DNA of 64,000 nucleotides, taken from Mayamaea pseudoterrestris. Taxonomy: Eukaryota; Bacillariophyta; Bacillariophyceae; Sellaphorales; Sellaphoraceae. A model generated the notes under the pieces. The model made no database searches. It was not told the DNA's origin and saw only the letters and a list, made by a program, of their open reading frames with translations. The DNA lies in NCBI GenBank assembly GCA_027923505.1, contig BROI01000004.1, positions 1,143,501-1,207,500 of the forward strand. The letters run 5' to 3'. The translations under genes were made by a program, and so were the position numbers. This document shows positions 41,101 to 52,009 of this stretch, piece after piece (positions within the stretch are counted from its first letter, which is position 1; the number at the start of each line of letters is the position of its first letter).

Positions 41101-43360
41101 TGACTGGTTTGCTACAGTTACCTCGGAACCGTCCAGTTTGCCTGACTTCAACACCCCAGCCTGGGACAAGATGTTTGGCGAAAGCGCCTACCAGTACATT
41201 CCAAACCGACGAGCCGAGTCTCTGCCTGCAACACCGGATGATGCTACACCTCCCATTACTGAAGCTGCAAGTCAAAGGATCGACAGGGTACAGAATGCCT
41301 TCGAACGCAACAGTCCCCCTCGCGTCCTTCCCATTCCGCCTCCGCCTGAGCCAACCTGGGCACAGCTTCCGCCAGCACCGGCGCCAATGCCAGCTACGCC
41401 AGCGGTACCAAGAGCGCCCAGTCCTCCTCCTACAAGGGCGCCAAGTTCGCCTCCTCCAAGGGCGCCTAGTCCTCCTCCTGCAAGGGCGCCTAGTCCGCCT
41501 CCTGCAAGGGCGCCATCTCCCATTTTGCACGACCCAAGGGCGAACGAATCCGCACCTCCGTCGTCACCTGCACCTCCGCCGGCTCCAGCTACACAGCATG
41601 AACCAAGACGCTCTAGTCGCTCCAATTTTGGCGTTCAACCCGATCGACTTACCTACCCGCGCCTTGGCCTTCCAGCCATGTTCGCCTACACTGAAAAGGT
41701 GGCTGAGTATGCCCATTTTGCCTCCCTGTATTCCGCCTTCCGCATCCCAGCGCCAGCCATTTACAAAGCTGCTGCCTCTGACCCCGACACCCTTTCCTGG
41801 GATGAGGCAATGTGCGATGTATCTCACCAAGATCACTGGCTCAAGGCTGCAGAAGGAGAAATCACATCCCTACAGTCAAAAGGCACATGGATTGAAGTCC
41901 CCAAGTCTGAGGCCAAGAGCAGGATCATCCCCGGCACCTGGGTCTTCCGCCGCAAGCGTTCACCCGATGGCACAATCAAGAAGTACAAAGCTCGCTTCTG
42001 TGTCCGTGGTGGCCTTGAGGAAGGCTCATTTGACACCTTTGCCCCGGTTGTGGCCTGGTCTACCATTCACCTCCTCCTAGTGTTTGCCCTGACCCTTGAC
42101 TGGCATGCCTGCACCGTCGATTTTGCAAGTGCCTTTGTCCAAGCTGAATTGGATAAGCCAGTCTGGATTCACATTCCTCGAGGTTTCAACTCAAGCAAAG
42201 GCCCCAACCACTGCCTGCGCCTCAAGAAGAGCCTCTCTACGCTGTCGTTGCACCCCGACTCTGGTTTCAACACCTGTGCAGCGCCTTGAAAAGCCTTGGT
42301 CTCATACAAAGCTCCTTTGACCAATGCTTGTTCTTTGGCCTTGGTCTAGTGTGTGGGTGCTATGTCGACGATTTAGCTATCATTGGCAAGACTCCTAAGG
42401 TTGTCAACGACTTTGTTGCAAAGCTCCGGTCCCTTGGTCTTGAACTCACTCAGGAAGACTCCCTTTGCGAGTACCTTGGCATCAAGCTTGTACGTGATGA
42501 TGCTAAAGGGACCTACACTCTCACCCAACAAGGATTGATTGACAAGATTATCACTGCCACTGGCCTTGCCGAGTCCAACCCCAACAGTGTCCCTGCTACC
42601 CAGCTTGCCCTTGGCACCGACCCCGACGGAGCCTACATGCAAGAAAGCTGGTCCTACCCTTCTGTTGTTGGCATGCTCCTCTATCTTGCCATCAATACCC
42701 GCCCGGACATTGCCTACGCCGTCAGTCAAGTGGCACGTTTCAACCACGGTCCCAAGCAGACTCATGCGAGAGCTGTTAAAACGATTGTCCGTTACCTCAA
42801 GGGATCGCCGCACCATTGGCACCGTCATGAAGCCAAATGGTTCCTTCAATCTTGATCTATATACAGATGCCGACTATGCTGGTTTGTATAAACAGGAACC
42901 CGACCATTCTGCAACAGCAGTCCGCTCTCGTACAGGCTACATCATTCTTCTCGGTAGCTGCCCGCTTGTTTGGAAATCCCAGCTACAGACCGAGATTGCC
43001 CTTTCAACTCTGGAAGCCGAGTACTGTGCACTCTCCCTTGGTCTTAAAGCCCTTCTCCCTCTCAAGCGCATCCTTATGGAAGTCCTTCAGACCCTCCGCC
43101 TTCCCAGTCCTACAGCAACTTGCGTGAGCGCTCGTGCCTACCAGGATAACCAAGGCGCCTTCTACCTTGCCGTCAATAAGCGCCTCACCAACCGCACCAA
43201 GCACATGTTGGTCAAGTTCCATTGGTTTTGGCGCCACCATGAGCAAGGCGAATTCTCTATCTGCATGGTTAAGTCAGCCGATCAGCTGGCAGACTACCTC
43301 ACCAAGGGTCTCTCCAAGGATGTGTTCCTCAAGAACCGCAGAAGCGTCCAACACAATTAA
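41100..43360 (+). pseudogene. Copia-2 tether, reverse transcriptase and RNase H
   Basis: The proline-rich tether is followed by the RT (LSWDEAMCDVSHQDHW, GTWIEVPKSEAKSR, VDFASAFVQAELDKPVWI). The first frame is lost at about 42230 and ends at 42289; the RT continues in the frame 42286-42855 with intact YVDDLAI, EYLGIKLVRDD and INTRPDIAYAVSQVARF. A second shift near 42800 leads to the RNase H (LYTDADYAGL, STLEAEYCALSLGLKAL, DNQGAFYLAVNKRLTNRTKH, LADYLTKGLSK) to 43360. Catalytic residues remain but two frameshifts separate them, so the copy is presumably inactive unless sequencing errors account for the shifts. Confidence 0.85.
41408..41523 (+). repeat. 24-bp tandem repeat encoding RAPSPPPA octapeptides
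   Basis: Nearly five units of 24 bp, each coding for Arg-Ala-Pro-Ser-Pro-Pro-Pro-x, inside a proline-rich linker between the integrase and RT of Copia-2. Confidence 0.85.
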
Positions 43361-43480
43361 GCTCCTGCTGCTTCTTCTACATCACTACACCTCTACATTC
43401 AAATAACTACATTTTACATTCCCGTTCCTATTTGCCTGCATTCAAGCGCAAGGGCGAGTTAAGGTATCTTCGGATCGGGT

Positions 43481-43845
43481 TCATATCTCTCCGGTACTCC
43501 GGGTCCGTTTCGACACCCATCATGTGTGGTCGGAATGTTCTTCATGTTGCTTGCTTCACCATGGCAACGCCTTGCTAGTAAAGGCATGCCCCAACCTCTC
43601 GCAAGCATGGTTACACTGTCAAACGGTCTATTATTACATAGGGAATCAGTTGAGGCAATCCGTTTGGCATGCATAACTGTAGTTTTCGCCCAACGCCTCG
43701 GGCGATGGTTTTGCAACTTGTTCGCTCAAATCTCGCTCACAATCTGATAGTCTGGTTGGTCCATAACACTATAAAGCAACAGTTGCATTTCACAAAGCAT
43801 CTCCTTTCATCGTACTCAAGTAGATTGCATCAAGCATTCTTCACT
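43481..43845 (+). repeat. Copia-2 right LTR
   Basis: Matches the left LTR at 35676-36042; a purine-rich GGATCGGG precedes it. Confidence 0.85.
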
Positions 43846-43861
43846 TATAGCAAGTATTGAT

Positions 43862-44102
43862 CCTTGTAACAAAACATGTTAACACATTCTTTTTAGACTA
43901 ATAGCGATACTACGCCCATCGTTGCAACGCAGCAGCATAGAACTACAGTAAAGACTTGTTCACAAATATAAATCACTGTTAATCATATTCATCCTTTTTA
44001 CTACTACTACTTCATCTTCACGCAACAAATAAACACCACAAAACATTTTCATCACAGGCTCGACACCTTGCACTTTCAATTTTTCACTCGTATTCCACCT
44101 AT
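43862..44102. other. Spacer between Copia-2 and the coiled-coil gene
   Basis: AT-rich, with a short run of ACT triplets near 44000. It should contain the 3' untranslated region of the minus-strand gene. Nothing else is seen. Confidence 0.4.
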
Positions 44103-44714
44103 TCAAACAACAACATCCGTATTCGTATTCGTCGCCTGATCAGAAACATTGGACGTTGGCTCCGTCATGGTGCTCATTGGTGTGACTGGTGCCGTCGGCG
44201 CCGGCGCCGGAGCGTTGGCAAACACTGGATCCGGCACTGTAGCCAGCGGCATGGCGGCGGCCGCCGACGTGGACATGGCCGCCACTCCAGCCGTTCCGGC
44301 GGCGGTATCGGCTGGATTCGTGTTTGTCGTACCAGTATTTCCAGTAGTACCTTGCGTCGTCGGTTTGACTTGAATCTTGCGTTCCGTCTCCCGATGGATG
44401 CGTTCAATTTCCTCCTGCAGCTCGTCAATCTCACGCTGCTCCTGCAACAGTTCACTTTTGCACTGCTCGACTATTGCTTGTAGTTCACTATCAGTTGCAT
44501 CATGTTCCAAAACGCGCGTCATGTAGTCGACGCCAAACTGCTTTTTGCGATTCGCAATTTTCATTTCCTTGACTTTAATCTTGGCGCGCTCGTCCGTCGA
44601 CTGCACTTTACCGCTGCAGCGAGTGAAGCAATTCTTGGTGGCGCGCAGCAAATGCTGCAGGAACGACTCGTGATGATTGTTGTCAGAGTCGTTTGCTGGT
44701 GATGACGACGCCAT
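44103..44714 (-). CDS. Coiled-coil protein of unknown function
   Basis: A 203-residue product; the open frame starts earlier with TTG, so the ATG at 44714 (MASSSPANDS) is the start. Residues about 45-125 are highly charged and helical (KVKEMKIANRKKQFGVDYM, LLQEQREIDELQEEIERI), a probable coiled coil. The KKxFGVxY motif with a following acidic helix is one that I recall from short diatom proteins of unknown role, so a lineage-restricted family is likely; this is from memory. The C-terminal 80 residues are Thr/Ala/Pro-rich and probably disordered. There is no signal peptide or membrane segment. It stands next to the right end of Copia-2 and head to head with the sulfotransferase-like gene. Confidence 0.7.
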   Translation of the reverse strand: MASSSPANDSDNNHHESFLQHLLRATKNCFTRCSGKVQSTDERAKIKVKEMKIANRKKQFGVDYMTRVLEHDATDSELQAIVEQCKSELLQEQREIDELQEEIERIHRETERKIQVKPTTQGTTGNTGTTNTNPADTAAGTAGVAAMSTSAAAAMPLATVPDPVFANAPAPAPTAPVTPMSTMTEPTSNVSDQATNTNTDVVV

Positions 44715-45160
44715 GGTGAGAAGCAAGGAGCGAGTAGAGACGAGAGGATTTTTCTATCAGCAGCTCAATCAGAAACGCAAGTAATACGATGCAATCCTAT
44801 GATATGCAAGCGCTCAATATGATAGACTTGTAGTGCGCGCACAAGATTTATATTCTTGAAAGCTCGGAACAAGAACTGTATGCGAAGAGGTGCTTCTCCG
44901 CAAGATCTTGGTGCGCTTGGCCGAAAGTGGCCATGATGTCACGCAAGGAAAGATGTTCGGAAGGAAGATGACGTGGCATGGAAGTGACGATGCGACACTA
45001 TATAGACCGGCTTGCGCGCGCGCATCAGTGGGTTTACTTGGCCATGGAGATTTTGCAATGCGCATGGCGCTGCGCACCATTTTCGAAACGATAGTCATCA
45101 ATGTACTCGCTTGCTTGATCTTTTCATCAAGCGAAACATATTGAAACTCATTCATGTAAC
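44715..45160. promoter_or_regulatory. Divergent intergenic region (coiled-coil gene / sulfotransferase)
   Basis: 446 bp between two divergent starts; both promoters should be here. Alternating CG-rich GCGCGCGC occurs near 45017-45024. No coding sequence is supported. Confidence 0.4.
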
Positions 45161-46705
45161 ATGAGGTTATCGCAATTACACTGCTGCTTGTCGCCCAAGC
45201 ATGTACTTCCGCTCGTCTTTGTTTTTGCCTGGATGACGTTGCTTTATGACCAAGTCGACCGTCATTCCAGATTCATGGAAAACACTGCATTAATAATATC
45301 CATGAAGGACTTTGCATCGAATCCGACAATGTCCTCGTCGCTGAATCATGGTGCAGTCGCAGGCATAGACAAAGAGGCTGCCATCGAACAGCAGTCGAGT
45401 GTAAGGCATCATCAACAACAAGCCGATGCTAGACACCATCGACGACGACGACGGCAGCGACGAAACTATAGCAACACTACCAATCTACGAAGAGATTTCA
45501 TGCCAGACATGCTACCAGACTACGCCAAGCGCGCCAACTACGAACATCTTCCTTTGCGTATTCCGCCACTGGATTCACTCATTCACACTAGTAACTTTAT
45601 TTCACCCACCAACTATACCGTCACGTTTGATAAAAACGTGAGCTACTTGTTGGACTTTGCCATTATCGGTTTCGGCAAGTGCGGTACTTCCACACTCATG
45701 CACTGGCTCAACGACCACGACGAGTCGCAAGTGCTGGGCGTGGAAATGTGGTCGCTCGTGGCAAATCGGCCCGCGTTTCTCGTGGCCCGCCTCCATCGCT
45801 CGCTGCAGCAGTCGCATCAAAAACAGCGCGGCTACAAGTGCCCCGGCGATGTGCTGCAGCCACACGCCATGCGTTACTATCATACATTATGGCCGCGCGC
45901 CAAACTCTTTGTCGGCGTCCGTCATCCCATTTTGCATTTCGAGTCGCTCTACAACTTTCGCATTCAAAATTTTGTGGACTCTCAAATGAAGCACCCCAAT
46001 CGACTCATTGGGCCGTGCTACGGCGGATACAAAATGACCTGCACGCTCAAGAGTGACTGGGCCTACTATTTACTGGCGCTCGGCAAGCAGTTTCTGCAAA
46101 TAGACGGTAGTTCCAATGCAACGTCGTACGAGCTGAGCGAGTTGGAGCGTGAGATTGTATACCATCATCCCTATCGACGCAAACCAATGAACATTTCCAC
46201 CATTCAACCCATTCGTAACAAAATTTTCATCTTTGAGCTCGGCCAACTCGGCGACGCCAACGAAACCCGCCGCCAGCAGTTTCAATCTGATGTACAGCAA
46301 TACTTGGGCTTTAAAGCGCCACTGGCGCCCGTGCATCATTTCGTGCCCGGCAAGGTTTGGCCCGCGCCCGTGCAGGCGGCCAAGAATGAGCTGAAGATGA
46401 ACGTTTGCGACCATGACTACATTCCGCTGCGCCGCGAGTTGCTGCGACAGGCGCGTCTGAGCGCCAACTGGGTCGAAACCGTCTTTTTAAATGCGCATGG
46501 CGTCCACGCGAGCAACCGCGAACACTTGCACAAACTACTTGACACGTGGCGCAGCGATCCGTGCGGACCAGACAGTGAAAAAGTCACCGAGGAGGAGAGT
46601 ATCGCGATTCTACTGCGGACGCGCGATGCGCCCGATAGCGCTAGAAAGAAGGAGCTGCTGGAATTTCTCAAGCTTCATACGCCCGTGGAAAATGATAATA
46701 GATGA
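45161..46705 (+). CDS. Sulfotransferase-like type II membrane protein
   Basis: A 514-residue intronless protein, start ATG 45161. Residues about 12-29 (VLPLVFVFAWMTLLYD) form a signal anchor, followed by a basic, His-rich stem (RHHRRRRRQRR), as in Golgi type II enzymes. The sulfotransferase fold is indicated by the 5'-phosphosulfate loop at residues 170-179 (GFGKCGTSTL) and by the 3'-phosphate-binding segment VGVRHPILHFESLYNFR (about residues 250-266), including the conserved Arg and Ser. Such enzymes move sulfate from PAPS to a glycan or other acceptor. The acceptor cannot be told; in diatoms sulfated polysaccharides are plausible. An AATAAA lies at 46741, just after the stop. It converges on the carrier gene. 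Confidence 0.85.
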   Translation: MRLSQLHCCLSPKHVLPLVFVFAWMTLLYDQVDRHSRFMENTALIISMKDFASNPTMSSSLNHGAVAGIDKEAAIEQQSSVRHHQQQADARHHRRRRRQRRNYSNTTNLRRDFMPDMLPDYAKRANYEHLPLRIPPLDSLIHTSNFISPTNYTVTFDKNVSYLLDFAIIGFGKCGTSTLMHWLNDHDESQVLGVEMWSLVANRPAFLVARLHRSLQQSHQKQRGYKCPGDVLQPHAMRYYHTLWPRAKLFVGVRHPILHFESLYNFRIQNFVDSQMKHPNRLIGPCYGGYKMTCTLKSDWAYYLLALGKQFLQIDGSSNATSYELSELEREIVYHHPYRRKPMNISTIQPIRNKIFIFELGQLGDANETRRQQFQSDVQQYLGFKAPLAPVHHFVPGKVWPAPVQAAKNELKMNVCDHDYIPLRRELLRQARLSANWVETVFLNAHGVHASNREHLHKLLDTWRSDPCGPDSEKVTEEESIAILLRTRDAPDSARKKELLEFLKLHTPVENDNR

Positions 46706-46924
46706 TGAATGGATAAACAGTTTTTATAGTTAGATGCGAGAATAAATGAGTCGTCGGTGACGACAGCACGCAACACCCATCAATTAAGAGCTGCTGCGTG
46801 AAGCGAGTAACTTTTACTTTGCGTTGCGTTCTACATGACATAACCGCACTTCACTACACCTTTTAATGTGCAATTTGCAGTAACTGCGTGCTCCTAATTT
46901 TTACAATCCTCCCAACTACATTAC
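46706..46924. other. Convergent 3' region with AATAAA
   Basis: The 219-bp gap between two convergent stop codons. AATAAA at 46741-46746 suits polyadenylation of the sulfotransferase-like transcript. No gene is seen. Confidence 0.45.
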
Positions 46925-48382
46925 CTACGTTGCTACTTGAAACCACCCTCGCTTGTTCATTTGCGCCGACACGGCCTCGTACGTCATGAACGTGAACGCT
47001 TGACCCGGCATGATGCGCAGCAACCGCGGCGTAATTCCCTTCCACAGCGCCAGCACTCCCTCCTCCTTGGCAATCATGACAATGGCTTGTCCCAGTCCCG
47101 TATACTTTGGCGCTTGGCCCGCGCGAATGACTTGCTTCTGCAGTCTCGTCTTGACGACATCGAGTGGATTGTTCACGAGCGGTCCCATGCCACCCGAAAA
47201 GCCTCCAATGAGTAGCGACTGCCAGTGCTCCAGCTTGTCTGTTTGTTGCATGATCATTAACTTTTGCTTGATTGCATTGTAGGCGGTAAAGTTGACCGCT
47301 TGGTTGCATCCCTGTCGCAGCATGGTTGGCACGACTCCCTTGTACAAGGCGCCCAAGCCTTCCTCGCGCGTAATCGTGAAGGCGGTTTGAAAGACGTTGG
47401 TGTACTTGCGGTGGCTCATTTGCGATGGATCGACAAGTGAATGATACTGGCCCATCATGCGCACCTTGCAGACTTCGGATGGTGTCACGACGAGGACTGT
47501 AAGTATGAATAGACAGGGAGCAAGTGAGAATTAAGATTGTTCAATGAATGATGAATACGCCAAGCCAGCAAGCAAAGCGAGACAATACAGCAGCATCACG
47601 ACTCTCATGCTCTTCATACATTCATTCCCATCACATACCCGCTTCCGTCAATCCACTCATTAGACCCGCCGTAAAGGTAATTACTGTTGGATTCATGTGA
47701 CTGGCAGTATACTCGTTGTTTCGAAACAGTTCCTTGTACTGCTCAAAGCTGACAAAGCGAATGGCCATTTTCGGGACAATGCCCATCCAAACCGCCGTCA
47801 AGCCCTTGTACAAGGCCAGAAAGCCTTCGCGCTGGACGATGCGCTTGGCCGTGCCAAACGGACCGAGTGGGGCTTGCACGAGTGATGAAGCAGTAGTTGC
47901 AGTCGTATTGCGCGTCGAGTGTTTAATGTAAATGGTCGTCGACATGCCCTTGGGACCGGTTGGTTGCAGTGCCGGCACCGGCTGTATTGGCGCAGCTTTT
48001 TGCAGCAGCGGCTCCTGCAGCGAATGCTTGAGGCGCAAGGCTGGCTCCATGAGCGAGTCGCGCATCTTGACCACGACTTGCTGCGGCGTGGTGGCTTGGT
48101 TCTTGCGGAGCTGCATTCTATAAATGTATAGTGAGGAGGTGAGTGAGATTATCGAATCAATTCCTCGGCACGAGTCTTTCATGCCTTCTTGCTCTCAAAC
48201 TTCTACTTTTCCTCTTCCTCTACCTCTCTCTCACAAACACTATGTTCCAATAATATTATTCGTTTCATTTACCTCGTCTTGATAGTGTCGAGGGGATGGC
48301 AGACGGACGATTCGACAAAGCCGGCGCAGCCGCCAGCGATCAAGTGCTGGAGTGGATGCTTCTTTTGATCTGATGATGCCAT
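46925..48382 (-). CDS. Mitochondrial carrier, succinate/fumarate (SFC1/ACR1) type
   Basis: A 386-residue inner-membrane transporter. Exons are 48273-48382, 47639-48117 and 46925-47496; introns 48118-48272 and 47497-47638 are GT-AG, and the joins restore HPLDTIKTR-MQLRK and TEA-VLVVTPSEV without a shift. All three mitochondrial-carrier signatures are present: CHPLDTIKTR, VTPSEVCKVRM and NNPLDVVKTRL, each with the P-x-D/E-x-x-K/R motif. The pieces EGFLALYKGL, GIVPKMAIRF, GITPRLLRIMPGQAFTF and NQAVNFTAYN are closest to the yeast succinate-fumarate carrier as I recall it. A 60-residue polar insert follows the first helix pair, longer than in yeast. Substrate is inferred from similarity; citrate or another dicarboxylate is possible. 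Succinate exchange would fit with the nearby MDH in glyoxylate/TCA metabolism. Confidence 0.92.
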
Positions 48383-48759
48383 GGTGATTGAAAAACAAGA
48401 GAGTAATGAAGAAGCAAGAAATAGACGTTGCTATGGATGCAAGAGGGACGTCGTCGTCGTTTTCGACGAGCAACAGGAAGAATGGTGTGCAAACAGTTTT
48501 GATGGAGGAAGAAACGCCGTCGTTCCATGCTGGGTGTCAACGAAGCGACAAAACAATTCGTGACGCGCTCGGTTGATCTTGGCGCCAAAAATGTGTTCAG
48601 CCATGTTAGCTATCTACTGGCAACCTACAAAAGCAATTGTATGAGACAAGGCCTAACATATACACAATGACCATTAACATTTTTACTATATAGTACTACT
48701 TATACATCTTACAGCCGCTCCACTATAAACAAGAAATAACATTCACACTCTTTTTTCTC
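48383..48759. other. Spacer between carrier start and CA-like gene end
   Basis: Carrier promoter and 3' untranslated region of the CA-like gene, both minus strand. Short frames only; nothing recognised. Confidence 0.4.
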
Positions 48760-50484
48760 TCAAAAGCCATCTTGATCAAAATTGTACGGATGTTGGTAGA
48801 AGCGTCGCTCCTGATGCTCGTCGCTGCACCACATTTGGTCCTCGACAAACTTGCTGCGCCAGCGACACTCGCAAAAGGTCATGTAGTGCGCGTCGTGCGT
48901 TTGTTGGAGCGGCCGCGAAACGTTCACGTAATTGTCGTTGCCAGCGTAGGGAGCTCCGGCAGTGTCGGGTTGGCAGGGACGAATGGGATCGTTGGCCGAG
49001 GCAATGCGATGCTTGAGCAGGCGATGCATTTCATTTAATTGGCGAGTGGAAATGCGAATGGGGTCCTTCATAATGCGCCAGTGGTTGGTGCTGGCGCGGT
49101 TCTGTGAGCCTGGTGATTATATAATTTGGATAATGCGCGGAATAGTGAGTCAGCGTCACAAGCAAACATGGCATATTGCAACTAAATATTATACTCACCT
49201 GGAAGAAACTTTCCGTAGCACGGAGGAATTGTCTGCGATCTGCAAACAATGGAGATCGAAGGTGAGCGAACGCACGAGTCAAACCGACCCAACAGCAACC
49301 TCTATATACAAATACACACATCGTAAAACTTACCCGCTATAACGGAAGTAATATTCCGTCTTGACATCGTCGAGAGCAAAGTAGTTGTTCCAAGCCACTT
49401 CATCATAGGCGGCCAAGTTTCGAGACGTAGAATTCTGTTCTTGCTGGATAGCATCTTTGACAAGCTCGTTCCAGTCGACTTCAGAATCTGTGTAATCTTC
49501 CTTTTCGCTCACTGTCAAAGGCTCGTACATGGAGGAAGGATCATTGTGCGCCTCTTTTAGCTTCTCCGTCAAAACGTCATGAATTGACTGCGCCTTTCTT
49601 CTGCTGCGAAGGTTGCGATTGAAGAGGCTGGCGTCTCCATTCGAGGACCCTCCTCCACAGTTTCCGTAGCTGCCAGATACACTGCCCAGTCCACACTCCT
49701 TTCGCGTCTCATCCTCCACCCGGCGCCACTGGCAAATGATCTTGTTGAGTACATCATAGTCATCAGCGCCATCATAGGCTTCCAATAAGATTGACACTGT
49801 TCCCATTTGATTTGGGACGCCTGCTTCCTCGGCAGTCACGGAATAAAAATGGTACAGTTGGATTTCGGCATCGTAGCGCTTGCCCTCCTGGGTATGCTCG
49901 GATGGAACGTGAACGTCCGTATGGGAGAGCCACCACCAGTCACTGAGTCCTTTCGAGTAGTCAATCTTTCCCCAAACGTGACGTCCGCAAGCGTTACGGT
50001 AGCTGCCCTCGTACGACTCGATGGGTTGCTTGATTTGAAGTGCGTGGCGTTCAATGGAGAAGGCGTTCAAGCGAATGAGTTCATCCCAGGTGCAACTACT
50101 ATCAGCTCTATGCATCAAATGGGCATCCACGCATTGATTGTGATGCTCGGATTCATTGATAGCCCTGTTGCGCTGCAAATCAATGGGCGACTGATGGGTA
50201 TTTTTGGCGCAGCTGCTGCCCGACGCGGGGCACCACTCGCAGTCATTTTCTTCCAACTCCCAGTCCGGTGCGGCAAGAAATTTTTCAGGCCATCCGACGC
50301 ACTTTTCCAAATTGCCACACTGTACCTTTTTCCATTGATTCGGAGGATACTGGTTGTTGGGCGACGACTTTGCCGTAGTCTGGTAAGTGAACTGATCAGT
50401 GTTGGCATTTCTCTGCGCGGCGACGCATCCGAAGAGCAAAGATGCAGCAAACAGCAGCGTTGCCATGCTTGAGGAAAACACCAT
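48760..50484 (-). CDS. Secreted alpha-carbonic-anhydrase-like protein, copy 1
   Basis: Exons 49334-50484, 49199-49239 and 48760-49109 give 513 residues; the introns are GT-AG and the middle exon is just 41 bp. A signal peptide is clear (MATLLFAASLLFGCVAA). Alpha-CA signatures are HQSPIDL, PSEHTQEGKRYDAEIQLYH and YFRYSGSQTIPPCYGKF. By eye, the zinc site is not canonical: the His after the ELH glutamate reads Gln (EIQ), and the H-x-H pair is replaced by SHTDVH, so activity is doubtful. Between these blocks lies a variable acidic insert of about 100 residues. The C-terminus has an extra, well-conserved Cys/His-rich tail (FCECRW, HPYNF). It is paralogous to the gene at 53756-55438. In diatoms extracellular CA activity serves inorganic carbon supply; whether this copy does is unknown. 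Confidence 0.88.
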
Positions 50485-51143
50485 GTTGCGAAACAGTCTG
50501 CCAATCCGATGTTATGGAATCCCAGATTGGTGCGCGGACTGTTTGACATCAAAAGACCAAACCTTGTTCGAAATGTTGATGCCGGCCGCGCGTGCGAAAG
50601 ATTGTCGAACTGTTCGTCGTTGACGGTTCGACCGACGCAATTACTATTGCCTAGTCGGAGTATTCACGACGCTGTGCGCGTGTGCGCGACTTTCAAGTTC
50701 CGCGAATCTAATTCCGCATGCACCTTGGAAGATTTTCTTTGTCGAATCTACATCCATGGCGAATCTACTCAAGGTCAGCATTCATGTATAAATCCCTGAA
50801 GTAAGCAAACTGATGCAAGCTTGTTCATTCTCGAGTTTCGCTTCGCTGGGGCGCAAACCGGACGGACACCGTGGGCTCGAAAAGCAATTTTTAGCTATGC
50901 ATATTGAGCCATGATATTCTCATCTGCACTCGCTTTATCTCAGTTTTGCTATCGATATTGAGCCATGATCTTCTTATCTGCAATCGCTATGCATGTTAGA
51001 TGAACAATCGATTGATCTAGTGATTGTCAAAGTATCACTGTTTTCTATTTTACAAACTGTGAAGCGAAACGAGGTAGTAATGAATCGACCGAGTCGCATG
51101 CTCGCACGCCACGAGTCGTACAAAAAGTTACGCAAGTGCAAAA
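50485..51143. promoter_or_regulatory. Upstream region of CA-like copy 1, with a short direct repeat
   Basis: 659 bp holding the promoter of the minus-strand CA-like gene and the 3' region of the ETHE1-like gene. Two imperfect copies of a sequence of about 40 bp (starting ATATTGAGCCATGAT, ending ATCTGCAnTCGCT) lie near 50902 and 50955. No coding sequence is supported. Confidence 0.45.
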
Positions 51144-51875
51144 TCACTCCTTTGGCGCGTCGCATCTCATGTTAGCGGGAAGTGCACGATCGATATGCTT
51201 TGGATACGCCAAATTTAAATTGTTCATCATGTCAACAAACTCTTGCTTCGTCTTGAGCAAACCCAGCCGCGGATTGGTAGCCTTTTCTTCTCCGACGGTG
51301 CTACTCGTCAGCCCGTTGTAGTCGTGCGCCGGATAGACAATGGTGTCGTCGGACAGCGTCAAGATTTGCGTCCAGACCGACTCGTACAGCTGCGACGGAT
51401 TTCCACCTTGAAAGTCGGTGCGTCCGCAGCCATTGATGAGTAGCGCATCGCCCGTCAAGACAAAGGACTTGTCGTCCGCCACTAGCGAAACGCAACCCGC
51501 GGTATGTCCTGGAGTTGGTCGGACGGTTAGATAGCGACTACCAAAGCGAATGCCATCGTATGGTTCCACCACCATGTCGCATTTGGCACCCGAAGCTTTG
51601 GAAATGACGCTTCTCATGTCCGGTAACTGTTCGCGCAGCAATCGCGTCCCCGTCACGTGATCGGCGTGTACGTGCGTATTGACGCCGTAGCGTAAATGAA
51701 GGTTCAATGCTTTGACTTCTTGCAAATCGCGATGGACTTGAACGTCGACTGGATCAACAATCACTGCATCTCTGGTATCTTCATCCCAAAGCAAGTAGGT
51801 ATACGTGCAAGAATCTGGATCAAAAAGCTGTTCGAAGCCCATTGGTTTTCTCGTTTGAACAATGGCATCGCTCAT
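51144..51875 (-). CDS. ETHE1: ETHE1-like persulfide dioxygenase (metallo-beta-lactamase fold)
   Basis: A 243-residue intronless protein with ATG at 51875. It has the metallo-beta-lactamase motif H-x-H-x-D-H as THVHADHVTG (residues about 67-76), PTPGHTAGCVSL with the next metal His, LTGDALLINGCGRTDFQGG with the bridging Asp and YPAHDYNG, in the order and spacing of ETHE1. The family oxidises glutathione persulfide to sulfite in mitochondria as part of sulfide detoxification. Length matches the family without a targeting sequence. In front of this ATG is another frame (52009-51872) that looks like a presequence and overlaps the start, so the in-cell location is open. It is divergent from the methyltransferase gene. 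Confidence 0.93.
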   Translation of the reverse strand: MSDAIVQTRKPMGFEQLFDPDSCTYTYLLWDEDTRDAVIVDPVDVQVHRDLQEVKALNLHLRYGVNTHVHADHVTGTRLLREQLPDMRSVISKASGAKCDMVVEPYDGIRFGSRYLTVRPTPGHTAGCVSLVADDKSFVLTGDALLINGCGRTDFQGGNPSQLYESVWTQILTLSDDTIVYPAHDYNGLTSSTVGEEKATNPRLGLLKTKQEFVDMMNNLNLAYPKHIDRALPANMRCDAPKE

Positions 51876-52009
51876 GCTTTACTGTGATTGTAATTGCGTC
51901 GAATTCGAGTCGTGGTTGCAAATTGACGAACGGTTGAGATGCAACGTCTGGCAGAGTCTGTGGTGGAGACGCAACTGCTTGAGAGTTGAAGCTTTAAAAC
52001 CGCACTCAT
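51872..52009 (-). other. Upstream ORF with presequence-like composition, overlapping the ETHE1-like start
   Basis: ATG at 52009, stop TGA overlapping the downstream ATG as ATGA at 51875-51872; 45 residues, with Arg, Ser and Thr, one Asp and no Glu (for example CISTVRQFATTTRIRRN), typical of mitochondrial presequences. It may be a regulatory upstream ORF, a presequence joined by an unseen small intron, or one displaced by a frameshift. Confidence 0.35.

Larger units (their letters stand above)
35676..43861 (+). mobile_element. Copia-2: Copia LTR retrotransposon with broken gag-pol
   Basis: About 8.2 kb with LTR-like repeats at about 35676-36042 and 43481-43845. Internal order is gag, protease, integrase, proline-rich tether, RT, RNase H. 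The RT box is intact (YVDD, 42361-42372), yet the frame is interrupted repeatedly in gag, integrase, RT and before RNase H. It is GC-richer than Copia-1, and its gag-pol is only distantly similar, so it belongs to another lineage. CCTTG precedes the left LTR (35671-35675) and recurs at 43862-43866; if that is the target duplication the right LTR extends to 43861. Confidence 0.88.

Noticed and set aside
41051-41530. 159-codon Arg/Trp-rich minus-strand ORF
   Set aside because: Antisense to the proline-rich repeat of Copia-2; its composition follows from the repeat.
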